DNA of 64,000 nt from Cryptomeria japonica (Eukaryota; Streptophyta; Pinopsida; Cupressales; Cupressaceae), in NCBI RefSeq assembly GCF_030272615.1, contig NC_081413.1:330445302-330509301 (forward strand), read 5' to 3'. Position 1 is the first letter of the stretch. Each line of letters begins with the position of its first letter. The position numbers and the translations under genes are program-made. Below the pieces are notes generated by a model that saw nothing but the letters and a program-made list of their open reading frames with translations, had not been told where the DNA came from and did no database searches. Positions 1 through 8,988 of the stretch are shown one piece after another.

Positions 1-528
1 ACATCAACAGGGTTACACAAACAACACCTGATCGAGAGGGTACAACAACCATTATGACATGATGACAACTCAAAACAAGAATTGCAACGCAAATAAGCTC
101 TTACCAAAGGTACCATTTTCACTAAAGATTCTAATACAGGCAATCTTTTTAAAACAGTCAAAAGCATTAAATACTTGCAAATATCGATATTTAAGAATTA
201 TAGAAAATACAACTATGTTGATAAAAGAAATTCAGAGTCATCATTTGTCTAGTAAGGCTGAAATTAACCACATTTAAAGAAATAAAAATAACCCCCTCTG
301 GAAAAGTAACGCATAATCACTTTAATTAACACATTCTACTTTAAATAAACCCACTAACATATATTCATGATTTAATTAAAAAAAACCAAATATATGTTTC
401 CAATAAAATAAAATAAATTCCGAAATAAATATATATAATAGTATAATACAAGTTGAAGAGTACGAATATGGGTAAAAAAGGCAGAGTGCATATGCTCTGA
501 TCACGATTACTAAAAACGATGGTAGATT
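1..528. other. AT-rich flank, no gene seen
   Basis: AT-rich DNA with homopolymer runs. A 72-codon plus-strand frame (59-277) and an overlapping minus-strand frame (365-592) have no recognisable motif and low-complexity composition. I see no promoter, RNA gene or repeat boundary. Confidence 0.5.
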
Positions 529-595
529 GATTCATCACATGGATACGTCTTGGCTTGTGCAATTGCGAAGTACTGGATGTAGTTTGCGACACGCC
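529..595 (+). pseudogene. Left part of a decayed gene split by the gag-only retrotransposon
   Basis: If the element at 596-13532 and one copy of its ACGCC target duplication are removed, the plus-strand frame beginning at 529 (reading SSHGYVLACAIAKYWM) joins the frame at 13538-13540 (reading LYYEIVQGQN). The joined frame reads like ordinary protein but carries a TAG at 580-582, and no start is visible. The product is not recognised. A second frame through the same bases is also open, so the reading frame is an inference from the quality of the joined translation. Confidence 0.35.
591..595. repeat. Target site duplication ACGCC, left copy
   Basis: ACGCC directly abuts the 5' LTR at 596 and is repeated exactly at 13533-13537, directly after the 3' LTR. 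A 5-bp duplication is the usual footprint of LTR retrotransposon integration. Confidence 0.9.
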
Positions 596-3399
596 TATTG
601 GGAGTATTTAAAATTGAGTTAAGTTTATAGGCCCATTTCAAAATTTTGCCCTGCATTTCCAAATGATTAAAAGAAGTCAATTTGAATGGCCTAGCTAGCA
701 AGGGGGTAAAATGGAGCCAGTTGATTTTCAGAGGGTAAGGCTCGGGATTCATGTCCTGCACCTTTCATTTGGCCTATTCAGTGATGTGCAACTTTCAGAA
801 TTCAATTTGGATAAGTTTATGAGGTACCCATTTTGAGGGGTAAGCTGGAAGTGCATTTTAGGCACAAATGTAGATTTTATTGAGTAGCCTTTTTTGAGCG
901 ATTACATCTTTTGCCCTATTGATCGTCATGGAGAAATTCAAAATGGATTCAATTATATGCATAAAAGTGAGTTACCCTGCAAAATTTTAAGTCTTGATGA
1001 ATCCATTTGCTCAGTTTTCAAAGCCCAATCCGTTTGCAGTTTGTGTGTTTTGGCAAGTCCCTGTTTCGACAGCTAGTCGGAGCTCTGTTTCGCATAAGTG
1101 TAAAAATTGCCTCAGTAAGCGTCATGCCATAATGTTTGTTCCAGGATAATGTCAATATAAATGATGAGCTACATTTCAAATTTCAAGCCTCTACCAATCC
1201 GTTTGATCGGTTTTCAAAAGAGCTCATTTTGCCATCGTTTTTAGTTATCCGTACTTTCAGTGCTATATCAGTTAATGTAGCCATTTTTGTGAGTGTACCA
1301 TTTGCATCCTATCAGTCTGGTGATCGAAATGAGGATTCAAAGATTTAATATGTACTTCAAGGTACCTATGTTTCAAATTTGAGGGCCTACGGAGGTCGTT
1401 TGGTATTTTTGAGAAAGGCATCATGTGTTGCCAAGACATTGACTTCATCAGGTCTGCAGTGTCGACAAAGCCAGTTGGGTATTTTCGGAAATTAATCTCT
1501 CTTTGCTCAGGACTCATCTTGAGAAACCGTTTGGTAGAAGTCATCCTTGTATATCAGAGTACACGCCTGTCAGACGGCGAGCTCCAGAAAGGTGCTTTGA
1601 CAGGTTTGAAAATTACATCTTCGCGATTAAACGTGAAAATTGTGGCGTAATTGCCTGAAGGATGTAAAATGCAATTTTATGATCTGAAAATGATGCCGAT
1701 TGTTCCCAGAGGTATATTTGAGGTTCGTGAAGATATTCCAAAGGCCAGTAGCTTGAAAACGAATTTTTTTTTAGTCGGACCCACTTTGGGGCCCGACCTG
1801 GCTCATGCCTGTGCCGTATTATTTTATTGGCGACTTTGTTTAATAAAAGATTTTCAGAATATCTAAATGTGGATTATAATCACGAGGCATGTCATAAGAG
1901 CTCAAGATGTTGTTATGAACTTCAGGCAATTTCAAATTGGCGAGTTTTGAGCCAAATCCTCCTTCAGCGACAGAGAAGAGACATTAAAAATGCAAATGCA
2001 CTTGGCAGCCGTGGTGTTGAGAAGACCATTTAAAAGTCTTAAACCAAATGCATTGGCATGTGGAAATTCATTAAACCTTTCAACCAAATGTAATTTGGGA
2101 GGTTGAAAGCCAAATTCCACAACCTTCCCAGCATTCTCCTTGTTGTGTGTGATGTCTGGGAGTGCATTTTAAAACTCCAACAAATGCAATCAGCACCCCC
2201 CTTTCTCACATGTAACATGAAGCACAAAGTTCACGTGGTGGCTAAGGAAAAGAATATGTTGCTGTTGATTATCAAGAGGGAGCATGCCATCCCTACAAAA
2301 TTTTGAAAGATCATATGATTATTAGAATCATATCCAAAGAGACATGCCCAAGAAAACATACAGAAATGGTAGAAAGGAGACTGGACATTTGATGATCAAC
2401 GAGCCAATACCACACCCAAAATACTGGAAATGCCATTACAGATGTCATTGTTCCAAGTAGAGATTCTCATGAGAAAGCACAAAGGCCAATGAAATTCCCA
2501 AGCAAATACAATGTAGCAGATTTAGAACCTCCTCCTGCTGTGCGTGGCATAATGAAGTTGAATTGGCAATAAACCATGGTAAAATTTTAAACCCATGCAA
2601 TCAATAGTTTTCTATGCCATTTCGTCCTCCACGTGAAATGCAGCAGGCTACAGGCATGGTGTTTGGAGTGTGGCATGGGCCTCCCAAAGCATTCCCCATC
2701 TCCCTCCAGCCTCTGCGTGGTGAATGAACTGGCAATGTTCAGATTTCAAAAGGGAAATGCAGCAACTAAAACTCTCCCACGTGACTGGTGAAAAGAGGAA
2801 TGTTAAAATAGTAAAATGCAATTTGCAGTTGTAAAGCCATGTTCCCTCCTCCCTCCTGTGCATGTTTGAAGGAGCATTGAGTTCCCAAGCTAATGCAAAC
2901 AGCAGTTAATGAATCTTCACTCACGTGGTTGTCTAAACCAGCAAGCAAATTAAAAATTGGCAACCATGGCAATTTTCCCTCTTTGCTGTAGCATGGTATG
3001 TGGTGTTTGAAGAGGAGAGGCAAGTAAAGATTCAAACTAGCTATTTCAGCAGTATCATCTCCTTCTATGTTGTGTTTGGAGGCCACAAGAAAACTTTCAA
3101 ACAAATTACAAAGGCATTATGGCAAGCGTTTAACTCCCTGTGTGCAGTGGAATTTGGGAAGTTTTAAAAATTTCCAAGTTAATGCAATGTGGCAGGTGTA
3201 GCCCAAATCCCATGACCTCTACCTTCCCTCTTTCCTCTATGCATAATAAAATAAGGTTAAGATACGAAACTTCCAAGCGAACTCAGGAAATTTCAAGCAA
3301 AGTGCAGTCCCAGGTTTAATATCATTATCCCACATGCACTGGGAAGTGGTATTTTTAAATGTTTATATGCAATGGTCCACACTAGTAATATGTCAAAGG

Positions 3400-3975
3400 C
3401 TCAAGGCTTTTGACGGACGATGCGTATGGGCACCCAAGGTGGGCCCACGCATGAGCACGGATCCCTAAGCAATGGAGGAGATGACTTAGCGGCGACCAGG
3501 TGGACCCCATGCAGGCACGCTTCCTGAGGCAGACATGCAAAATTTTGCAGAGGAAGGCTGACTTAACGAGTGAGCTAGTTCGAGATGGATCAACGGTGCG
3601 CGCGGTTTCGTGAAGGCGAGATGCACGGAAGTTAAGCCCTGCGAAGTTGCGAAAAGGGTAAATGTCGAGCATGTTGGATCAAGATCGACGGCCCGCGCGG
3701 TTACGCAGATTGAAGATGCACGAACGTTAGACCCTGCGAAGTTTCGAAAGCTAGGTGGCGCACAGGTGGCAGGTACAGTCAGCGGTCCAGTAGGCGGGTC
3801 CCAGTGAGGTGGCACAGAGGTGGCGACGACGTGGCGCTGAGGTTGTGTACACGTGGCGACCAAGTGGTAGTGAGAAAGTAGATGACATGGCGGTGATGAA
3901 GTGTCATCCCAGGTGGCATCCGGTCAACCCCATCGACCAATCGGAGGCCACCACGTGGCAAAGCGTCAGGACCAA
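3400..3975 (+). promoter_or_regulatory. GC-rich block with repeated GTGGC/G-box-like motifs in the 5' LTR
   Basis: This segment is GC-rich compared with the rest of the LTR. From about 3750 it carries many spaced copies of GGTGGC or CGTGGC, including ACACGTGGC (about 3850) and CCACGTGGCAAA (about 3952). CACGTG is the plant G-box core bound by bZIP and bHLH factors. It lies 130-350 bp upstream of a TATAAAG at 4102, so an enhancer role is plausible. The 3' LTR has the same block at about 11795-12345. Function is inferred from motif and position only. Confidence 0.4.
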
Positions 3976-4101
3976 ATGGAGGCAAAAATCAAAATTAAAA
4001 TGAGTAAATGATATAGTCTAAACTATATTAAATTTTGAAAAATTTAAATGATTGAGCACATTGGGGAATTAATTCGCCCAGGGTCTAAATTTTGGCCAAA
4101 A

Positions 4102-4108
4102 TATAAAG
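4102..4108 (+). promoter_or_regulatory. Candidate TATA box of the long LTR
   Basis: TATAAAG in the context CCAAAATATAAAGTG, conserved in the 3' LTR at 12468-12474. If used, transcription would start near 4135 and leave about 1 kb of R-U5. No transcript evidence is available here. Confidence 0.35.
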
Positions 4109-5170
4109 TGTTGTATGTTTTCAGAAAGCTCTTGGAGTGAGAAATCCGATTATGGGGTTAATTTTGACAAATGTGGGATATTTTGGAAGCATTTTGGCTG
4201 GGAGTAAAATTCAGTTAGAGAGAAGATATTTGATAATTTCAGTTGCAGATTTGATTTTCTTCCCTCCTCTTTTTATTCCCAATTCTTCTCAGTTGTAAGG
4301 GTTCCAGAATTCTATGAGGAAGTGCTCCAGTTTTCATGGCTTCCATTTTTCTAAAATTTTTGACCCAAATTTGTAAAGTTCTATGGATCTATTCAGGGTA
4401 TAGAGGCTACATTGCAAGATGACAGATTGTTTTCTAGTTGCAGGTCTTACTTGTGTCAGGCATGAGTAAATTTCCCATGATATTGTCTCTGTGTATGCAT
4501 TTAATTGTTATGAATTGAATCCTCAAGGAGGCTTATAATTTGTCATCTCAAGGAGATTGTATGATTGTTTGTAGGCATTCTTCAATGAAGAGTTTAAATT
4601 CTATAATCAGTCATAAACAATGGAATGTGTCCCAGATCTGATAATTTTATGAATGGATTGAGTAATGCATTAGTACAAGGTATTAATGTAGGGATATGTT
4701 GTAAGGAAAACCAATTTGCAGCTGTGATTAACATTTTGTGGTTCTGTGTGTGTGACTCTGTTGGCCAATGAACAAGGCACTGGTCTTTGACAGATTTGGG
4801 GATGGTTTCAGATCAACATTTTAAAAGACAAATCTATTTCCCTTTATGTGTAGGGGTGTGTTCTTTTCATTCCAAGCTCTGTTTTCATTTATGATTTATA
4901 CAAATCTAGCCAATCTGTAATGTGTTTCTAGATTTGGTGAGCTTATGAAATGATCTATCTGCTTAGTGTTGATGCAGTTATGTGTTTGTAATTGTTGTAT
5001 TCAAAGCATCAAAGGTATACCCACCTAGGTTTTGCAGAGCCTGAAGAGTAGAAGGATTCATATCCTTGTCATGTTGTCTAAGCCCTGATGTGTTTCATAG
5101 ACTGAAATTGGCCATTTCATAGAAGGATTGCAGGTATACTTGGGTTATCACTTTTGGTGAACAACAAAAA

Positions 5171-5188
5171 TGGCGACTCTGCTGGGGA
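5171..5188 (+). promoter_or_regulatory. Primer binding site, tRNA-Arg-like type
   Basis: TGGCGACTCTGCTGGGGA begins four bases after the 5' LTR end, where minus-strand priming occurs in LTR retrotransposons. From memory it resembles the tRNA-Arg-type PBS of Tat/Ogre gypsy elements, which would place this gag-only element near that lineage. The tRNA identity has not been checked against a tRNA set. Confidence 0.7.
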
Positions 5189-6051
5189 AGCTGAATAGAA
5201 ATTGCCTAATTTCATCTAGTTAGTCAGTCCATTGCATATGGACAGAGTTGAAAGTGGTTTTATGGTGAAGATAATAGTTCTTGTTCTGGATCTGTAACAT
5301 GATATGTTTTACATGTCATATATTGTATGAAGGAGTAATAAATAAAAGTTATATTGCTTAGTTGTGAGCAAGTCCTTGCAGCTGTATGCAAATTTTTCCC
5401 CAATTTCTTATTGGGTGGTGACTCTAGTCTCTGTACTGGTTCTTGAAGGAAGTTTGTATTCCAAGACTTTCACAAGATTAGTAGATAATCTTATGAATCA
5501 TATTAAGGTGCAGATGGTTTAATTAGCAGATTCACACATAAGTGCTTTCATCATAAAAGCTTGAGAAGAAAAGTGCAGTAATAGCTTAGAAGAGTGAATT
5601 GGTTGCAATGAGATTGAAGGAGACAGTAAAGAATTTGAATGTGTGTTGAATGGTGTTCTGCTGTTCAAAATATCCTCTGTGCAAGAGGTGGCGGCTCTGA
5701 TGTAAAAGACAGTGCTAAAGTGTGAAGTAAATCTCCAGATCTACAAGTCTTACAGCTGCAAATCTCTAGGTATTTTCAGAGGTTTCAAATGCTAAGATGT
5801 TTTTTCTGAAAATTAGAATGTGTAATGTCATTTTCCCATTTAGTGAACAACACTAGTCTAGAGGGAAAGAGAGAATCTCAAAATTGATTTGCATATCTAT
5901 GCTGCTAAAATATTCAGTGTATGTTATCCTCCGTAGTATGCAAATGCGGGAGAACTTTATGTCAAGCAATGTTAAGGAATAGATTTGAATAAGGATATGC
6001 GCTTGAAGTTTTCTATCCAAGATTTTATAATCATTTGTGGAAGTAAGAAAA
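5189..6051 (+). other. Leader between PBS and gag
   Basis: No open frame of note. It would be the untranslated leader of the element's RNA. A second PBS-like string, TGGCGGCTCTGATG, lies at 5689-5702. Confidence 0.5.
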
Positions 6052-8085
6052 ATGAATAGTGAAGTTTTTCAGTCTTATGTATTTCCACATAGAGCCATGC
6101 CTGGTGAAGTGTCACAACCGTATAATAGGAGAAGTTTCGTTATGAACCATTATGCTGCTCTAAATTTTAGAGATATTTCGGGTTACCCAAATCCCATACC
6201 CACAGAAATCAGAAAGTATTTTCCCATATTTAGTGGGAAGAAATCAGAATCAGCATGTCAACATGTTAAAAGATTTTCAGATTTGATAGGAGATTTTGAA
6301 ATTTGCCAAGAAGATGTATGCATGAAGTTGTTTATTCAGTCATTAAAAGAGGATGCAAGAGATTGGTTTTCTTTTTTGCCAGTGAATTCTATTACCTCAT
6401 GGGAAGGATTGATTTCAGATTTCATGGATCAATTCGATGAGAAGGTGAGTGATTCCAACTTGCTAAAAGAATTCACCTGTATACAAATCAGGGAAGATGA
6501 ATTGGTACCAACGTTTAATATCAGATTTTCACAAGCTTTGTCCAAAATTTCCAGAAAGTATAAACTTGATGATAAAGTATGTCTGGATGTTTATATGAGT
6601 GCATTTGATGAGAAGATGGGTTTCCTATTGAGAAACAAAGAACCCAAAACCTTGTATGAAGCCTTTAACACAGCTAGGGATATGGAAAATAACTTGAAGT
6701 TTGGAATCTCGAAGAGATTCGTGTATGTTGTTGTTTCATACCAAAGCACCTTCAATGGTGGAATACCATATGAAGTTGAGCAAATCATTCCTTGTCTAGG
6801 TGCATCAAACTCTGTAGTTCCAAATGGCTTTTATGATGCACGTGTTTCAGATTTAAATGAGAGTCAAGAGCCTTTGCCGTTAATGTCAGTTGTCTCTCGC
6901 AGTAGTGATGGAATGATCAGTGGGAAGTGTTGTGAAAATGTTGATATGGAGATTGATATATACAAGGGATATGTACCATTTGATTTGTATGCCGATTATG
7001 CTGACTATGTGGCTGCCAACTACCAAGTGAATCATGCATCTCTTCAGGATAATATTGATGAAAATAATGATGGTGATGACCATCAATCTTTACATGCTGC
7101 TGGTGTATTTGATGTTGAAATACCAAATACAGAGGGATTACTAAGTGTTGCTGTTTGTGTAAGCGAAAATGTGCCATATGATGAAAATCAAAATTGTTTA
7201 GTGCAAACAATAGTTGATCCTCACTTAGATATTGATAATCTTAATTGTGTTGAGGATGAAGTAAATCTATTTTCAGATTTCACTTCTTGTAATCATGATG
7301 ATGATCTTTCTATTTTGAAAGTTATGCACAAAGTAAATTCAGAAAATTGTGATGGTATGCGTGATCGCAATGAAGATATAGCACACATGGATGGAGAAAA
7401 TTTTAGGGAATCTCAAATGGAACAGCAAAGTGCAATGCAAGTCCAGAAGATTGCAGAACTTAAGAAAGCTCTTGAAGTTGTGGACAAGAAGGTTCAGATA
7501 TTGGAGAGTCTTCAAGATGTTGATGAAGACCTTCTGCAATATAGTGAAGAGGATTCTTCGGAAAAAGACTGTGAATTGAATGCTTGTATACTTGATGAAC
7601 ATGTTGATCTAACAGATGGTTTTATGACAGAAAATTTTAGTGGACATGCTGAAAACTCATCTGATGAAGTAAATTGCAGCGATGTTCATCTTCTTTCTTT
7701 GGCTGATGACGAGTATTCTATTGGTGAAGAAGATCAGTTGTGCCAAGATAAGTATGATTATCTTGATTTTCAGAATGATGGTCATAGGATAAAATCTCAT
7801 GAATGTGAAACATGGAACACTGAGGATTGTTCCAGCCAAGTTTCAATTTCTTCTTTGTCTGATGAAGATGATTATGATGATCGAATGGATGGTGTCTTTA
7901 GCAATTTTACTAATGTTTTATTTAATGCTGATATAGATACGGACCAGCCACTTAAGTGTCATAATGTTCATAAGGGGGTTCTTCATTTTGTTTCTAACCC
8001 TTTGTATGAAGAAATAACTGATCAGCCAAATGTTGTAAATGATGAACTAGTCCATAATACTGATAGAATTCTGAAACAACAATAG
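6052..8085 (+). CDS. gag: Gag polyprotein of the non-autonomous long-LTR element
   Basis: Structural Gag-type protein of 677 aa that would form the cytoplasmic particle packaging the element's RNA. The frame is open upstream to a GTG at 6037, but the first ATG is at 6052 (AAAAATGAATAG context), so I start there. Residues about 50-217 fit the retrotransposon gag core: IRKYFPIFSG, then the VCMKLFIQSLKEDARDWF and ITSWEGLISDFMDQF helices, then FNIRFSQALSK. The rest is strongly acidic and serine-rich, with a short coiled-coil-like stretch (about 461-495, AELKKALEVVDKKVQILE). There is no CCHC zinc knuckle, and no protease or polymerase motif follows. The frame is free of stops, unlike the other gag genes in this window. 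The family call is confident; the function of the C-terminal half is unknown. Confidence 0.82.
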   Translation: MNSEVFQSYVFPHRAMPGEVSQPYNRRSFVMNHYAALNFRDISGYPNPIPTEIRKYFPIFSGKKSESACQHVKRFSDLIGDFEICQEDVCMKLFIQSLKEDARDWFSFLPVNSITSWEGLISDFMDQFDEKVSDSNLLKEFTCIQIREDELVPTFNIRFSQALSKISRKYKLDDKVCLDVYMSAFDEKMGFLLRNKEPKTLYEAFNTARDMENNLKFGISKRFVYVVVSYQSTFNGGIPYEVEQIIPCLGASNSVVPNGFYDARVSDLNESQEPLPLMSVVSRSSDGMISGKCCENVDMEIDIYKGYVPFDLYADYADYVAANYQVNHASLQDNIDENNDGDDHQSLHAAGVFDVEIPNTEGLLSVAVCVSENVPYDENQNCLVQTIVDPHLDIDNLNCVEDEVNLFSDFTSCNHDDDLSILKVMHKVNSENCDGMRDRNEDIAHMDGENFRESQMEQQSAMQVQKIAELKKALEVVDKKVQILESLQDVDEDLLQYSEEDSSEKDCELNACILDEHVDLTDGFMTENFSGHAENSSDEVNCSDVHLLSLADDEYSIGEEDQLCQDKYDYLDFQNDGHRIKSHECETWNTEDCSSQVSISSLSDEDDYDDRMDGVFSNFTNVLFNADIDTDQPLKCHNVHKGVLHFVSNPLYEEITDQPNVVNDELVHNTDRILKQQ

Positions 8086-8086
8086 C

Positions 8087-8755
8087 ATGGGTTGTAAAAA
8101 ATTATTTCATGATGAAGGTAAGAGGCATGGGCTGTGTGGTGATCATTTAAAACCACAAATGAAAGTGTTTCAGGTGGATGTAAGCCTGAAAGAGAAAGAG
8201 TTAGCTGAGGATTTGCTTCAGCCAGAGGTATGCATTCTTTTCCATGAATGGGATGTTGAGAATGTAGAGATTTTCAGTTTGATAAGCAAGGATAGTGTGA
8301 GGTCTGATCAGCATAGTGAAGTATCACATCCGGATGGTAATGTTCATGTTCCTTATTTGCATCGGTTGACTAGTAATACCTCTCATTCTATAAATTTAAA
8401 TGGTAATAAGGCATGTGCTGATAGGAATTGCAATGTTGAAAAGGAGTGTTTTATTTTTCAAGTTCAGCATGATGATGTCCTTGTAAATGATAGAGTTGAG
8501 TGGGATAGTGAAGTGTATGGCAGCTTGTGGAAAAGCCCTTATTGTGCTTTATTTCATGATCTTATTTTTGTTGAAGTAATGTGTGGTTACAAAGCTCAAA
8601 ATCAGATAAATGGCATGTACACCAGCTATTTCAGCAGTATGATGGTAAGGTTTGATTATAATGATTATGCTCAGTTGTTACTGGAAGGTGCCTTTGTTTC
8701 GATCATGATATCAAGAGATGAGAATCAGATTTTGGACAGAGGTAAATGTTTGTAA
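8087..8755 (+). CDS. Second ORF of the gag-only element, unknown function
   Basis: A 222-aa frame whose ATG lies one base after the gag TAG (8083-8085), in a different frame from gag. It contains several Cys and His residues (for example CNVEKECFIFQVQHDD) but no zinc-knuckle spacing, no DTG/DSG protease triad, no YVDD box and no DDE pattern. It ends 233 bp before the 3' LTR. It could be a remnant of the continuation of an ancestral gag-pol shifted by a frame break, or a genuine second product made by re-initiation. Its acidic, polar composition resembles the C-terminal half of Gag, which mildly favours the first view. I do not recognise a family. Confidence 0.5.
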   Translation: MGCKKLFHDEGKRHGLCGDHLKPQMKVFQVDVSLKEKELAEDLLQPEVCILFHEWDVENVEIFSLISKDSVRSDQHSEVSHPDGNVHVPYLHRLTSNTSHSINLNGNKACADRNCNVEKECFIFQVQHDDVLVNDRVEWDSEVYGSLWKSPYCALFHDLIFVEVMCGYKAQNQINGMYTSYFSSMMVRFDYNDYAQLLLEGAFVSIMISRDENQILDRGKCL

Positions 8756-8830
8756 GTGGAGTAGTTATAATCAGTTGTGAGTATGTTTTTATATATTATA
8801 CAGTCGCTTTGCTTCAGTTGTGTGGTTTTC

Positions 8831-8836
8831 AATAAA
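8831..8836 (+). terminator. Candidate internal polyadenylation signal
   Basis: AATAAA 76 bp after the second ORF and before the 3' LTR. It could end a subgenomic gag transcript, though single AATAAA matches are common in AT-rich DNA. Confidence 0.25.
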
Positions 8837-8876
8837 GTGCCCTGCTGTTTGGGTAGAATAAGGAAGCCTTGTTTTT

Positions 8877-8902
8877 TAGAAGAGAAGAATTGAGAGAAGA
8901 AT
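8877..8902 (+). promoter_or_regulatory. Purine-rich tract, possible displaced PPT
   Basis: An almost pure A/G run (AGAAGAGAAG...GAGAGAAGAA) lies about 90 bp upstream of the 3' LTR. The bases directly abutting the LTR are not purine-rich, so this is the best polypurine-tract candidate, although its distance is atypical. Confidence 0.3.
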
Positions 8903-8971
8903 GACCCGTCTTTTGGGTGGTCTGCTTAACCAAAGATATTTGGATTCTTGTGTTGATCTCGCAATGAACCA

Positions 8972-8988
8972 TCCCCAGTCAGAGCCAC
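8972..8988 (-). promoter_or_regulatory. Inverted PBS-like string abutting the 3' LTR
   Basis: The bases immediately before the 3' LTR, TCCCCAGTCAGAGCCAC, share TCCCCAG, CAGAG and CCA in order with the reverse complement of the PBS (TCCCCAGCAGAGTCGCCA). A polypurine tract would be expected here. This may be a tRNA-derived or PBS-derived sequence captured during reverse transcription. Confidence 0.35.

Larger units (their letters stand above)
596..5166 (+). repeat. 5' LTR of gag-only element (4571 bp)
   Basis: Aligns end to end with 8989-13532. It begins TATTGGGAG (TGTTGGGAA in the 3' copy, so G to A at base 2) and ends GGTGAACAACA. A GC-rich block (about 3400-3970) stands out from the AT-rich remainder, and a TATAAAG lies at 4102-4108. 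Short ORFs in the LTR appear in both copies only because the LTRs are duplicates. None has a recognisable domain. Confidence 0.92.

Noticed and set aside
2766-3104. 112-codon minus-strand frame, repeated at 11160-11498
   Set aside because: It repeats only because it lies in both LTRs. It has no motif, and nearly identical LTRs keep any chance frame open.
3486-3863. 125-codon minus-strand frame in the GC-rich block
   Set aside because: GC-rich DNA has few stops; the 3' LTR equivalent is disrupted by the rearrangement.
5171-5188. tRNA gene
   Set aside because: Only the 18-nt complement of a tRNA 3' end is present; no cloverleaf or promoter boxes.
6037-6051. GTG at 6037 as the gag start
   Set aside because: Nuclear genes of plants start at ATG almost always; the first in-frame ATG is at 6052.
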